Positions 45,214 to 53,949 are shown, counted from the first letter of the stretch. The stretch: DNA of 55,932 nucleotides from UMGS1958 sp045542415 (GCA_045542415.1 JAZQKZ010000081.1:1-55932), one strand, 5' to 3'. The notes: generated from the letters alone by a model not told the origin. A program made the numbers and translations.

Positions 45214-46254
45214 ATGATTGAGCAAAATGTTCTTTTAGGAAATGGTATTAATATAGAATTTAGCGAAAATGATGATTATAAAAACTTTGCTATTTTGCAA
45301 AGAATGTGTGTAAACTTATCAACGCCTGGAAGATACATAGATATTTTTAACGGAATAATTGATTCCAGTGATATGTATGACTTTATGGAGAAATTAAATA
45401 AGTGGTTCAAAAATCATGCGCTGAAAGGAATTGAATCATTAAGTTTATTTGAAAACGAAGATGAATTACGCTCCATTTTAGAAATGAGCAAACGATATTC
45501 TCATACAGATCCAAGTGTTATCGATATAGGTTTAGAAGATTATCTTTTGGGATTGAAATTCTTTAATGCAAAATATAAAGAAGATGCTTTAGATTTTAAT
45601 ACACTTTATCAAGGTATTACGATGCTTATGCTCGATGCAATATATAATGATGGTAGAGTTGAAAAACTATATGAAAATATGGAATGTTTTAAAGATGAAT
45701 TAAAGAAATTCAAAAATGTTTTTACGCTTAATTATGATACAAATATTGATACATTATTAGGACAACCGATTTATCATTTACATGGTTCTTTTAATTCGCT
45801 ACATCATGAATATCGGGATGATACATTAAAAGGTTGGTTACTCTTACAAACCCAAGGGTCACTTGTTCCATATATAAAGGGCAAAGAGTATTTATATTGT
45901 GATGCCGTTTTTGGTTTCTCAGGAAATGATAAGATGGCTCGTATAGATAAGTATAACGAAATTTATGATATCTCAGGTAGCGAGAAAATATTAAAAATGC
46001 ACCCTGAATTAAAAACGCCAAAGTATCCTGTAGACGAATTCAAAAGAATAAATGGTGTTTTACACATGATAGGTGTTTGTCCTAACAATGACAGTCATAT
46101 CTTTAAAATGATAAATGAGAATAATAATATAAATAGAATATTGTATTATTCAGCAAATGACAAAGACAGTCAAGTTATTCAGAAAGTAATGAACAAGCCT
46201 GTGCAAATTATTAATGTATTCAAATATTGGAAAAAGATTCGAAGTTTACATTAA
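45214..46254 (+). CDS. SIR2-like (AbiH-type) domain protein
   Basis: A 346-residue cytoplasmic protein with three SIR2-fold marks: a nucleotide-binding LLGNGINIEF (residues 7-16), TLNYDTNID (171-179) and HLHGSF (188-193), whose H190 is the catalytic candidate. These spacings are seen in SIR2-like and AbiH proteins, many of which degrade NAD+ in phage-triggered abortive infection. Residues 30-165 form a helical insert. The C-terminal third is unassigned. Its position inside an integrative element, divergent from a membrane-protein operon, fits a defence gene. NADase activity is inferred, not shown. AT-rich base use compared with the core genes suggests transfer. Confidence 0.72.
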   Translation: MIEQNVLLGNGINIEFSENDDYKNFAILQRMCVNLSTPGRYIDIFNGIIDSSDMYDFMEKLNKWFKNHALKGIESLSLFENEDELRSILEMSKRYSHTDPSVIDIGLEDYLLGLKFFNAKYKEDALDFNTLYQGITMLMLDAIYNDGRVEKLYENMECFKDELKKFKNVFTLNYDTNIDTLLGQPIYHLHGSFNSLHHEYRDDTLKGWLLLQTQGSLVPYIKGKEYLYCDAVFGFSGNDKMARIDKYNEIYDISGSEKILKMHPELKTPKYPVDEFKRINGVLHMIGVCPNNDSHIFKMINENNNINRILYYSANDKDSQVIQKVMNKPVQIINVFKYWKKIRSLH

Positions 46255-46417
46255 AGGTAGAATGCCATATCAAAATATGACACACCTTAAACCTGCTAAG
46301 AATTGTCAAGAGGAAAATTAAATTTTTTAGGCGGTAAAAATGGGCATAACAAAACAGAGTGGCAAATAGATATTTTTTGTCACTCAACGAAAACATTAAA
46401 GGTTTGGGTTAGCAATT

Positions 46418-47623
46418 TTAATTTAATTGTTCATCAATGGAATTGTAGAGTTCAGTCACTTTTCCATAATAAATTCGTAAAAATTTATTAAGTCCTGCAA
46501 TCATAGCTTCTTTTCCGCATTTGCCTTCGCTGCGTTTTTTCTCGATAAAAGCATATACAGGCTCGTCGGCTGGCTTATGCTGAATAAGACTCTGCATGAC
46601 CTCAAATCCGGTCTTGCGAAGGTATCGGTTTCCTCTTTTGGTGATATGTCGTTCCGTAGCGTTAAAAGAGCCGGACTGATATGGTGGAGGGTCTATTCCA
46701 GCATATGCAATTAGTGAATGTTTATTGTGAAATTTGCGTATATTTCCAATCTCGGCAATTAATTTAGGTGCTAAAACATCTCCGATACAGGACATACTTC
46801 TTACAACCTGATATTCAGGTAATGTCTTGGCAAGGACTAACATTTGTGCTAAAATAGTGTTGCGAGATGCTTCAATTTCATGCAGCACTCGTATTGCTTC
46901 CGTAACGGCTATTGTGGTAGATAGGGAGTTAGGAAGCACAGGGATACCGTTTTGAGCTGCAGTATATAGTCTTTCTGCAGTTTGTTCACAGTTGCGGTAT
47001 CCTTGTTTTTGTGCCCATTTACAATAATCTGTTGTAAAACGATTTTTACTCATTTTGAGAATGTTATCAAAATGAAGATAACGCTTGACGATACTGCGTA
47101 TCTTTTCAGTACCTTTATGTTCGTATATAATATTTTGGATGCCGGGCATAACCTGATCACAAAGAGTACCAAAATTAATTTTTGCTTTTATCAACATAGA
47201 GGTAGTTTGATAATACTGTCTTGCCAATAGTTTTAATTCCTGATATGTATCTTCCGGTGGCATTACCTGATTAAGCTCATCCCAATAACAAATACCAAAC
47301 ATAGCAATATTGATCGAATCAATACGATCTGTTTTTGCTCTTCTGATATTTTGAGAGCAAAACTTTTGCATACGCAAAGCATTAACAGTGCTGACAAAAA
47401 TCTCTTTTTCAATAAGTACTGTCACTATGGGAAGATGGTAATACCCTGTACTTTCCATAATTACCTTAACTTCTTCATCGTATGATTTGATGAGAGTTAC
47501 AAGAGAGAGGATTTCCTGCATAGTATGCTGCATCTCAAATGGTGTTTTCAAAACCTCACCGCCGGGTTTCATAATACAAACAATACTTTTTCCTTTTGAA
47601 ACATCAATTCCTACACTAATCAA
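46418..47623 (-). CDS. IS110 family transposase
   Basis: A 401-residue recombinase. The N-terminal RuvC-like DEDD domain is visible: VGIDVSKGKSIVCIM (first Asp), VIMESTGYYHLP (Glu) and RRAKTDRIDSINIA (the Asp pair). The C-terminal Tnp domain holds MSCIGDVLAPKLIAEIGNI and IAYAGIDPPPYQSGSFNAT, which includes the catalytic Ser region, and RGNRYLRKTGFEVMQS. These enzymes use a bridge RNA made from the element's own non-coding end. The frame is full length with no disruption, so it may be active. Confidence 0.95.
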   Translation of the reverse strand: MISVGIDVSKGKSIVCIMKPGGEVLKTPFEMQHTMQEILSLVTLIKSYDEEVKVIMESTGYYHLPIVTVLIEKEIFVSTVNALRMQKFCSQNIRRAKTDRIDSINIAMFGICYWDELNQVMPPEDTYQELKLLARQYYQTTSMLIKAKINFGTLCDQVMPGIQNIIYEHKGTEKIRSIVKRYLHFDNILKMSKNRFTTDYCKWAQKQGYRNCEQTAERLYTAAQNGIPVLPNSLSTTIAVTEAIRVLHEIEASRNTILAQMLVLAKTLPEYQVVRSMSCIGDVLAPKLIAEIGNIRKFHNKHSLIAYAGIDPPPYQSGSFNATERHITKRGNRYLRKTGFEVMQSLIQHKPADEPVYAFIEKKRSEGKCGKEAMIAGLNKFLRIYYGKVTELYNSIDEQLN

Positions 47624-47885
47624 TTACATTCCTTCTTTCGTTTTTGATATGTAATGTTTCCGCCTGTACTTATTACGATTCACTTTGGCTAGTTACACGA
47701 ACGCAGGACTCATCCCGGAACAACCTGCTTAACCGAATCTTTATAACAAGAAGGAGGATGACAGTTTAAGCCCCGAACGCTAAGTTCACACAAAGAACCG
47801 TCAATCCATTACCTTCTCATTATAACAAAAATAAGCATAGCTTGCTAAACTGCAATAAAGTAATTTAGGGCTATGCTTATATAGT
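47624..47885 (-). ncRNA. Candidate bridge-RNA region of the IS110 element
   Basis: The 262 non-coding bases upstream of the transposase hold many short inverted segments and a long-range pair ATAAGCATAGC (47831-47841) with GCTATGCTTAT (47870-47880). In IS110 elements the bridge RNA is made from this side. Its exact ends and its target and donor loops are not determined here. Confidence 0.45.
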
Positions 47886-47894
47886 ACCAAACAA

Positions 47895-47937
47895 AGAAAA
47901 GCGGAATCGAGAAATTGAAAAAATCTCGGTTCCGCTT
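47895..47937 (-). terminator. Terminator of the polymerase operon
   Basis: AAGCGGAACCGAGA pairs with TCTCGATTCCGCTT (one mismatch), then TTTTCTTT on the minus strand, nine bases after the stop of the 280-residue gene. Confidence 0.85.
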
Positions 47938-47945
47938 GTTTCATT

Positions 47946-48788
47946 TTATGGTAAAAATTCCGGCATGATTTTATATCGGTTAACTCCGTGATTAGTTGAA
48001 CGAATCAAAACGTCCTCGGGTATCGTTGCAAGGAGTTTCTTTGTGAATGTACCATATCCAAGATATCCGTCAAGATTTATATGCGAGATAACAACCCAAT
48101 CTGTGTCAGGCTGCCTGTTGGCAACATAATACTTGATTAAGACCTCAACACCCTCGATGCAATTCTCCGGAATTACCTCGTGTAGCTTATGCAGAATTGA
48201 ATCGGGAATTTCAATTTCATCTTCACGAAGTGGGCCAAGCTCAAGAGCATCGGCAACTATTCCGTCAAATCGTATTATCCAACCATTTATAGTTTTGGTA
48301 TCGTAAATTGATGTATGGAATTGCTGAAATTTTTTTCGCCAACACTTTTCAAACTCCCTTAAATATCCGTTCATTTTCTTGGTTGCAGCTTGGCTTACCT
48401 TGTCTGGGTTCTTTTTTACATAAGCCGCAATATTCGCTATATGCCTGTAAAGCCAGCCTTTACCATTCTTATCGACAAGCTCGGGAAATTCATCATGCAA
48501 CGCACGAAAATCGGTTATATATTGCCAATCCTCTAAAGTCTTGGCATTTTTCTTGTCAGGAACACTACACCAAGCACGGATTGCCTTTTCAACACGTTCA
48601 ATATCTGCATTTCCATCTTCATCAAACATATATCCTCTTGCAAGAATGGTAAGAACTCTTTCGAACCCTATTAAATCTTCAAACATTTCCAGAGTGAATC
48701 TGCCGAGATAACCATAGTCCGTCTTGCTGTATGAAATGTACTCAGGGAAATTTATATAACTTAAAAATTCTTCTCTTTCGTTAATCAT
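47946..48788 (-). CDS. Hypothetical 280-aa partner of the two-barrel polymerase
   Basis: A 280-residue soluble protein (MINEREEFLSYINFPEYISY), mixed helix and strand, rich in Lys and Glu. A lysine-rich helical middle (about residues 125-160, PDKVSQAATKKMNGYLREFE) and a C-terminal half with DWVVISHINLDGYLGYGTFT are seen. No family recognised. Its ATG overlaps the stop of the polymerase-like gene by 4 bases (ATGA), so it is translationally coupled to it and probably needed in a fixed ratio. An accessory subunit, nucleic-acid-binding factor or processing partner are all possible. No membrane segment. Confidence 0.8.
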   Translation of the reverse strand: MINEREEFLSYINFPEYISYSKTDYGYLGRFTLEMFEDLIGFERVLTILARGYMFDEDGNADIERVEKAIRAWCSVPDKKNAKTLEDWQYITDFRALHDEFPELVDKNGKGWLYRHIANIAAYVKKNPDKVSQAATKKMNGYLREFEKCWRKKFQQFHTSIYDTKTINGWIIRFDGIVADALELGPLREDEIEIPDSILHKLHEVIPENCIEGVEVLIKYYVANRQPDTDWVVISHINLDGYLGYGTFTKKLLATIPEDVLIRSTNHGVNRYKIMPEFLP

Positions 48789-51700
48789 AAATCATCCCTC
48801 CTGATCTTTAATGCATTTTTGGACACGCAATCAATAAGCACATCCCACATAAAACTTCGTTTGCCAAGTGCAACGGCATACTTAACTGCATCCGCAGGCT
48901 TGATAATTTTCTCCAAAAGCTCCCGGCATTTTTTTGCCACTGCTTCACGGTAACTGTCAGATGCAAGCTTGTTTACATAGGCATCTGTCATAACAACCAT
49001 ATTCTCGGTGTCTCCGTCACGGTATAACTGCCTTGATGATTCTACGGAATTAGCTTCTCTTATGTCCAGAATTAAGTCATTTAAAATTCTGTAACCGCTG
49101 AAAGTGAAATCGGACAGAATATCAAAATATTCTTCTAACTCGGGCAACCACTCAGAAAGAAATGTTTCCCGATCTTCTTTTATCATAAGATGCCAATTCT
49201 GCTCAATCATAGCCTCGTGAACTTTTTGCAAATGTTCATCGCTTATTTTGGAGAATTCTGCATATAAGACATCTGTGTCAAAATCTTCATCCTTGCCCTG
49301 AGAGAACAGAATTCTGTCAACATCCTTATACCTCTTTTTTGTCTGTATATCAGCACGGCTTACCCTTATTCTTCTTAACACCTCATCATATTCCGAAATT
49401 AAAGTGCTGACAACATCTAAAATATCTGTATCAAGTTTTTCTTTCCAATCATCTGCTACGGCGAAATTGAAAAGTTTATTGTCCGGAATTGTCTCTGCTT
49501 TAATCTTAGGAATTCCCTCTTTGAGCATTTTTGCATAGTACGGAAGCTTTTCTACGTTGGAATCAACTTCGTCCCAATTGGTATTTTCAAAGAATTGCTT
49601 TAATTTTTCCTTTGCACCGGTTGCTCCTTTGTCGGCATTCTCAAGTAGTCTCTTATAGGTTAAAAAGATACTTCTTTGTCTTTTGGATTTTCCCAAGTAT
49701 TCTGATAAATCAGGTTTAATTCCGGTTTTGGCAGAATCGATTTCAAGTCCCGTTAAAATAGCAAGTGTCTCAGCCTCTTCACGGCATTTCTGTCGTTCTT
49801 CGCTGGTAGAGTTTTCGTTATATGCAATAACACTGCGGTCAAATGCTGCGTTGGAAATCTGACCTACCCGTGATGAGAATGTATTTTTTACTGTTTCAAA
49901 TCTTGCTTCCCAATCGTTTGCGTCGCTTATCAAAGGCTCGGCTGACGGAATTTTCAAAAAGGGCATATTGTTTCTGTCTTCAAAAGAACCTTCAAATTCA
50001 TAGTTTCTCTGTACGCATATATTGACAATAGGATCAGCAATTGTTTTTATCATATCACCATCATAATCTGCGCCGCCAAGTCTTTCTGCTGCAAACATTT
50101 CTGAATCCACCATAACAACATCACTTAGGTGCCCTAAATAATGTTCGCGCATTTTCTTGATTTCCTTCATGAGCTTAAGGATAATTTCCTCGTTTCGTGC
50201 AATATGCGGATTACGAAGAAGCGTACATAATGTATCAACTTCATAAGCCGCCTTTGGAGCATAGAAGGACTGTTCGGGGAAACGATCACTCATGAGAGTA
50301 GCGTAAAATTTTCTTTCGCTTTCTGTAAGTTTGGACTTTCGTACCATTGGGATTATGGATAACAATCTTAATAAATCTGCAGATAAGTATCTGCTGTCTC
50401 CGGCAACAAGCAGCGTGCCGAGAGAATAATCCTTTAAAATACTTTCGGCTCTGTCCTCAAGCTCCTTTGAATATATAGATTCGTTTATAAACAAAGGATT
50501 AATTTCTAAAATATCCGCAAGATGACTTGATTTTGTTTTCTTATTCCAGAAAAATCTATTCTTTTCTTTCAGGAAATATTGTCTTCTGTATTCTTCGTTT
50601 GCACAAAGATTATAGTATTCAAGTTCTGTTTGCTTGGTCAGCCAGTTGCGAGTGTCCTCCTCCGGACTATGCTCCCAACTAAGCGGCAAATCAATCGGCC
50701 TGAATTCTTCCGCCCTGACAGAAAGTGTATTTAAAAATTGATAGTTAAGTTCTGTGAATTTTTCGGGATGCAATTTGCTGACATTAGTAATATACAAGGC
50801 ATGATTGTATTTTCTAAATTTATCCCAATAGTCCTGCCATGTCATCTTGGAATCATTCAACCAGCCTTTTCCCTTAAACATACTCTCAGTCAGAATAATG
50901 TCCACATCGCTTATTAAATGTTTCTCTCCCCAAATATCCATTATATATTCAAAGCCTGCACTTGTAAGAAGGTCTTTAAAGTCTACCTTATGAAGCATTC
51001 CCTTAACATAGGGCATACGAATCTGAAATGATGTATGAACGGATTTACCACAGAGTTTTTTGTCAACTACATTGGCATATTCTTTTGAAATAAGTCCCTC
51101 GCCGTCATATTCAAGGACAGTAAACTGCTCGTGCCGTTGTACACGGTTATACTTACGCATGCTTGGGTTGGTACAATTAGGATCCTCCTCGACGGTAATA
51201 ACATTAGCGCTTGCCTGTAATTTGTTATTCTCTACAACAATAACTCTGTGAGACTTGTCAATTTCCACGCCATCAATACGAGTTCCCGACGAAAGCATCA
51301 AACCGTTATATGCATAGAGCTTGGAAAGTTGACACTCTCCGATGTTCATATCGAGCATTATACGGTGGCGAATATCATCATAAAGGTCGGCACGGATGAA
51401 AGAGAGCCTTGCATTGCGGCTCATACTTTGGGAGCGTTCAAATGCAACATAAGGTATGGAACCTCTGCCAAAGTTTAAATTGATTCCCTCAGTCCTAAAC
51501 ATATCCCTCGCTTTTTTCTGTCTCTCAAAATATCTTTTCTGCTCTCCGTTTCGGTCAAAGATACCTGCAAAATCTATGTAGAAAATAACATCCTCGAGGT
51601 CGGTTATTAAATTTATATCCTCGGGAATTTCAAAATTGTCTCCGTGAAGCTGACACATTATTTGATAAAACAATGCATTGCTTTCCTGCTCATGACCTGC

Positions 51701-51826
51701 TGTAGGCACCTTACATTTTTCTGTTTCCCGTGCTTGTAAATTAAATTTGTATATGCCGTCAGAATCTTTCTCAGCGTAGCTGATAATATTTCTTGCAGAC
51801 ATCATATAGATTTTATACTTGCGCAT
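48785..51826 (-). CDS. Single-chain two-barrel RNA polymerase, cellular RdRP/QDE-1/YonO-like
   Basis: 1013 residues from the ATG at 51826 (GAGGTGA 9 bases upstream; the GTG at 51838 lies in that site). The first double-psi barrel carries DGEGLIS (241-247), then FQIRMPYVKG (267-276), matching the DGxGxIS...FQxR..KG pattern of eukaryotic RNA-dependent RNA polymerases, with K275 as the conserved Lys. The second barrel carries the metal-binding GGADYDGD (D587, D589, D591), equivalent to DFDGD of RNA polymerase beta-prime and DLDGD of QDE-1. It is followed by SRVGQISN (652-659) and EIDSAKTG (695-702), matching the RdRP (A/V)VDxxKTG motif. Residues 300-580 and the C-terminus are helical. Phage SPbeta YonO, a known DNA-directed single-chain polymerase, is the closest described type. 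Template and role here are unknown. Confidence 0.88.
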   Translation of the reverse strand: MRKYKIYMMSARNIISYAEKDSDGIYKFNLQARETEKCKVPTAGHEQESNALFYQIMCQLHGDNFEIPEDINLITDLEDVIFYIDFAGIFDRNGEQKRYFERQKKARDMFRTEGINLNFGRGSIPYVAFERSQSMSRNARLSFIRADLYDDIRHRIMLDMNIGECQLSKLYAYNGLMLSSGTRIDGVEIDKSHRVIVVENNKLQASANVITVEEDPNCTNPSMRKYNRVQRHEQFTVLEYDGEGLISKEYANVVDKKLCGKSVHTSFQIRMPYVKGMLHKVDFKDLLTSAGFEYIMDIWGEKHLISDVDIILTESMFKGKGWLNDSKMTWQDYWDKFRKYNHALYITNVSKLHPEKFTELNYQFLNTLSVRAEEFRPIDLPLSWEHSPEEDTRNWLTKQTELEYYNLCANEEYRRQYFLKEKNRFFWNKKTKSSHLADILEINPLFINESIYSKELEDRAESILKDYSLGTLLVAGDSRYLSADLLRLLSIIPMVRKSKLTESERKFYATLMSDRFPEQSFYAPKAAYEVDTLCTLLRNPHIARNEEIILKLMKEIKKMREHYLGHLSDVVMVDSEMFAAERLGGADYDGDMIKTIADPIVNICVQRNYEFEGSFEDRNNMPFLKIPSAEPLISDANDWEARFETVKNTFSSRVGQISNAAFDRSVIAYNENSTSEERQKCREEAETLAILTGLEIDSAKTGIKPDLSEYLGKSKRQRSIFLTYKRLLENADKGATGAKEKLKQFFENTNWDEVDSNVEKLPYYAKMLKEGIPKIKAETIPDNKLFNFAVADDWKEKLDTDILDVVSTLISEYDEVLRRIRVSRADIQTKKRYKDVDRILFSQGKDEDFDTDVLYAEFSKISDEHLQKVHEAMIEQNWHLMIKEDRETFLSEWLPELEEYFDILSDFTFSGYRILNDLILDIREANSVESSRQLYRDGDTENMVVMTDAYVNKLASDSYREAVAKKCRELLEKIIKPADAVKYAVALGKRSFMWDVLIDCVSKNALKIRRDDL

Positions 51827-51852
51827 ATAAAGGTTCACCTCACTTTGTAAAA

Positions 51853-51881
51853 ATTATATCACAAACCTTTTCAAAAAGCAA
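51853..51881 (-). promoter_or_regulatory. Promoter of the polymerase operon
   Basis: On the minus strand, TTGCTT (51881-51876), 17-base spacer, TATAAT (51858-51853). The start site would lie about 20 bases before the ATG. It is a host sigma-A-type promoter, so the host polymerase can make the enzyme. Confidence 0.7.
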
Positions 51882-51885
51882 TATG

Positions 51886-51926
51886 AATACTGCCCTCACT
51901 TTTTTGAGAGCAGTATTTCTTTTTTC
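51886..51926 (+). terminator. Terminator-like hairpin between the divergent operons
   Basis: AATACTGC and GCAGTATT with an inner CTCA/TGAG pairing, then TTCTTTTTTC on the plus strand. It would stop antisense transcription of the polymerase gene before the excisionase-like gene. Confidence 0.7.
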
Positions 51927-51977
51927 TCTTCTTCTGTTTCAAAAAATTAAAAATAAGTTAGGAGGTGTCTTACCAAA

Positions 51978-52178
51978 ATGAAAGAGTCGATTGTGAAATC
52001 TTATGACGAGCTGCCGTTATTTTTGAACGCAGAAATTCTCGCAAAGGCATTGGGTGTTGCGACATCTACTGCCTATGAGTTAATGCATGAAAAAGACTTT
52101 CCTGCATTAAAAATTGGAAACCGATTGCTGGTTCCGAAGGAAAAGTTTCGCCTATGGGTAGAAACGAAAACGAAATAA
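51978..52178 (+). CDS. Excisionase-like HTH_17 protein
   Basis: 66 residues, a single MerR/excisionase-type winged helix: LFLNAEILAKALGVATSTAY, then ELMHEKDFPALKIGNRLLVP and KEKFRLWVE. Such proteins bind recombination directionality sites or act as regulators in integrative elements. It is preceded by GGAGGTG and followed in the same direction by two small element genes. It probably serves the integrase at the right end. It could instead be a plain regulator. Confidence 0.8.
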   Translation: MKESIVKSYDELPLFLNAEILAKALGVATSTAYELMHEKDFPALKIGNRLLVPKEKFRLWVETKTK

Positions 52179-52205
52179 TTATTAATTTATAGGAGGTGTT
52201 TTGTA

Positions 52206-52583
52206 ATGACAAAACAAAAGTTTAAGAATTTATTATGGACGGTATACTTCACTGATGAGATGGAAAAATCATTCCCTACACCAAAGGTTAAGGGCATGGC
52301 ATTCTCGGCGATGGTATATCTGTGGGAAGCAAAAGAGCTTGAGGTCTGCGGAAGGAAACTCACTCGCGCTGACATCAGGTACATATTGTTTGAAAAGCTA
52401 TCACCATGTGAGTTCCAGTATGCAATCGAAAGATTTGTAAAATTGTATCGCGCCAAAGGATATGAACTCCTCGGTTATTTAATAATTGACGAGGCATTAT
52501 CCGGTGATGCAATCGGAACTATGATGGCAGAGTATGACCTGGCTCAAGATGAAAAATCTCATGCGAAAGGAGGTGCTGCATAA
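52206..52583 (+). CDS. Conserved-type small element protein (125 aa, unknown)
   Basis: A 125-residue helical protein (MTKQKFKNLLWTVYFTDEME) with an acidic-basic middle (GRKLTRADIRYILFEKLSPC). No family recognised. It has AGGAGGTG upstream, lies 27 bases after the excisionase-like gene and overlaps the next gene by one base (TAATG). It is probably part of the element's replication or regulation set. Confidence 0.75.
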   Translation: MTKQKFKNLLWTVYFTDEMEKSFPTPKVKGMAFSAMVYLWEAKELEVCGRKLTRADIRYILFEKLSPCEFQYAIERFVKLYRAKGYELLGYLIIDEALSGDAIGTMMAEYDLAQDEKSHAKGGAA

Positions 52584-53017
52584 TGTTATATTCTAATCTT
52601 CCGAAGCCTCAACCAAGAAGGTATTCTATACCGAATGAGATAATGATCTTAGGTATCTCTGCCGGTGCTCTTGCCGTGTATAACTATCTGTTATATGTGG
52701 AAGACCGCAAGACATATCAGTGCTACCCAAGCTACAAAACTATCGGTAAGGCTCTTAAGATTAAAAGCAAAGGTACAGTTGCTAAATATGTAAGAGAGCT
52801 TGAAGATAAGTGCTTAATCTATACCGAGCCGACAGAAGTAATTCTGAAAAACGGTAAGAAAAGAAACGGCAACCTGAAATATACAATCCGTCCCATACAG
52901 GATGCGCTTGAACATTTCTATCATGAGCAAATGCAGGAGAATGCTCTTGCAATGCAGAGAGAAAAGGTTGCAGAGATGCTTAAAGAAAGTGGACTCAAGC
53001 CGGTTCCTGCGGCATGA
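52583..53017 (+). CDS. HTH_36 replication/regulator-type protein
   Basis: 144 residues with a winged-helix HTH_36 domain at about residues 25-85: AGALAVYNYLLYVEDRKTYQ, CYPSYKTIGKALKIKSKGTV, then AKYVRELEDKCLIY. This domain is common in plasmid replication initiators and in regulators of clostridial integrative elements. The C-terminal 45 residues are helical. Its position directly in front of a non-coding repeat array makes it a candidate for binding that array. It overlaps the preceding gene by one base. Confidence 0.8.
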   Translation: MLYSNLPKPQPRRYSIPNEIMILGISAGALAVYNYLLYVEDRKTYQCYPSYKTIGKALKIKSKGTVAKYVRELEDKCLIYTEPTEVILKNGKKRNGNLKYTIRPIQDALEHFYHEQMQENALAMQREKVAEMLKESGLKPVPAA

Positions 53018-53039
53018 GTTACATGCTAAGCAAACCGCA

Positions 53040-53940
53040 TAAATTATTTGTCAGTTTCAACGTCAACGCGACAGCAGGTTTGAAAACGATAATTTTGCGG
53101 TAAGGTAGTTACACCTCCCTGAAAGTTTAACATCTAATTACGCCAACGCCACAGGGAGTGTAACACCTTAAAATCGATTTTGAGTGAAACTATCCAATAG
53201 ATATATCCGTGTTTGAAAACCAAAAATATTCAGTAAAGGGTTTACCCCTCCCCGAAAAGATACATCTCTCAAATGCGGCATATATATATCGGCATTAAAA
53301 CGATATGTGTGTTTGACCAAGGGTTAAGACGGGATGATCGGCATAAAACAATTCGAGGTAAGGTAGATACACCACCCTGAAAAGTTAATCTCTCGGACCG
53401 AAAAGAAAAGCCCTATGGTAAGACCTTAAAATCGATTTTGAAGAACCGACCACAGCCGTGACGGAGACTGCGGCAATTTATTTTTCAAGGCAAGGTATTT
53501 ACCCACCCTGAAAAAATAAAACGCAAATGCTTCAAACGTGACGGCAAGATAAAACCTCAGAATGCAATTTTGGGTGCGAATGTTCCTAAGATTTCAAGAA
53601 AAATCTGAGGTTAAGTTTCGCAGGTAATATAGTTTGACCTCTGCGGAAAAACAGATACCGATTGCATAGAAAATTTAAGGGGTTTTGCAGCGTGTTTGAA
53701 AAAGAAAGTCTGCGGTAAGGGGTTTACACTACCCAAGGCATAAAAACCTCTTGTACAAGGGGTTTTGCAATGCTTGTAAAGCACAGAATCGATTCTAATA
53801 GCTGATGGCAACGATGTCCCGGTAGATTTGAAGGTAAAACTTATCTCGGCAAGGTAGTTTAACCTCTGAAAAAATATATGTCCTAAAGAAACCGGTAAAA
53901 CTATGAGCCTGAAGTAAGGTTGATTATATAAGCAAAATTA
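53040..53940 (+). repeat. Non-coding array of seven to eight degenerate repeats
   Basis: The motif GGTAAGGTAGTTTACACCTC, often followed by CCTGAAAA, recurs in degenerate form at about 53098, 53232, 53357, 53489, 53622, 53714 and 53849, with a weak eighth near 53912. Spacings are about 134, 125, 132, 133, 92 and 135 bases. Between several copies lie palindromes: AAAATCGATTTT at 53170 and 53428, and GAATCGATTC at 53786. The array contains no credible gene and no ribosome site. It is the main content of the 1.27-kb gap 53018-54290. Confidence 0.7.
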
Positions 53941-53949
53941 CAGATGAAC

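Larger units (their letters stand above)
46300..47885 (-). mobile_element. IS110 family insertion element (ends approximate)
   Basis: The IS110 transposase at 46418-47623 has about 260 non-coding bases upstream of its start. IS110 elements lack clear inverted repeats, so the exact ends cannot be read from one copy. The element separates the SIR2-like gene from the polymerase operon and is probably a later insertion. Confidence 0.65.

Noticed and set aside
46303..46491. 62-aa plus-strand open frame after the SIR2-like gene
   Set aside because: No ribosome site; it crosses into the IS110 transposase on the opposite strand and is probably formed by the insertion junction.
48785..51826. Housekeeping RNA polymerase beta-prime fragment
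   Set aside because: Both barrels are in one chain with RdRP-type motifs and none of the NADFDGD context or zinc finger of beta-prime.
53040..53940. CRISPR array
   Set aside because: The repeats are degenerate, 91-135 bases apart, with interval sequences that share their own motifs, and no cas gene is in the window.
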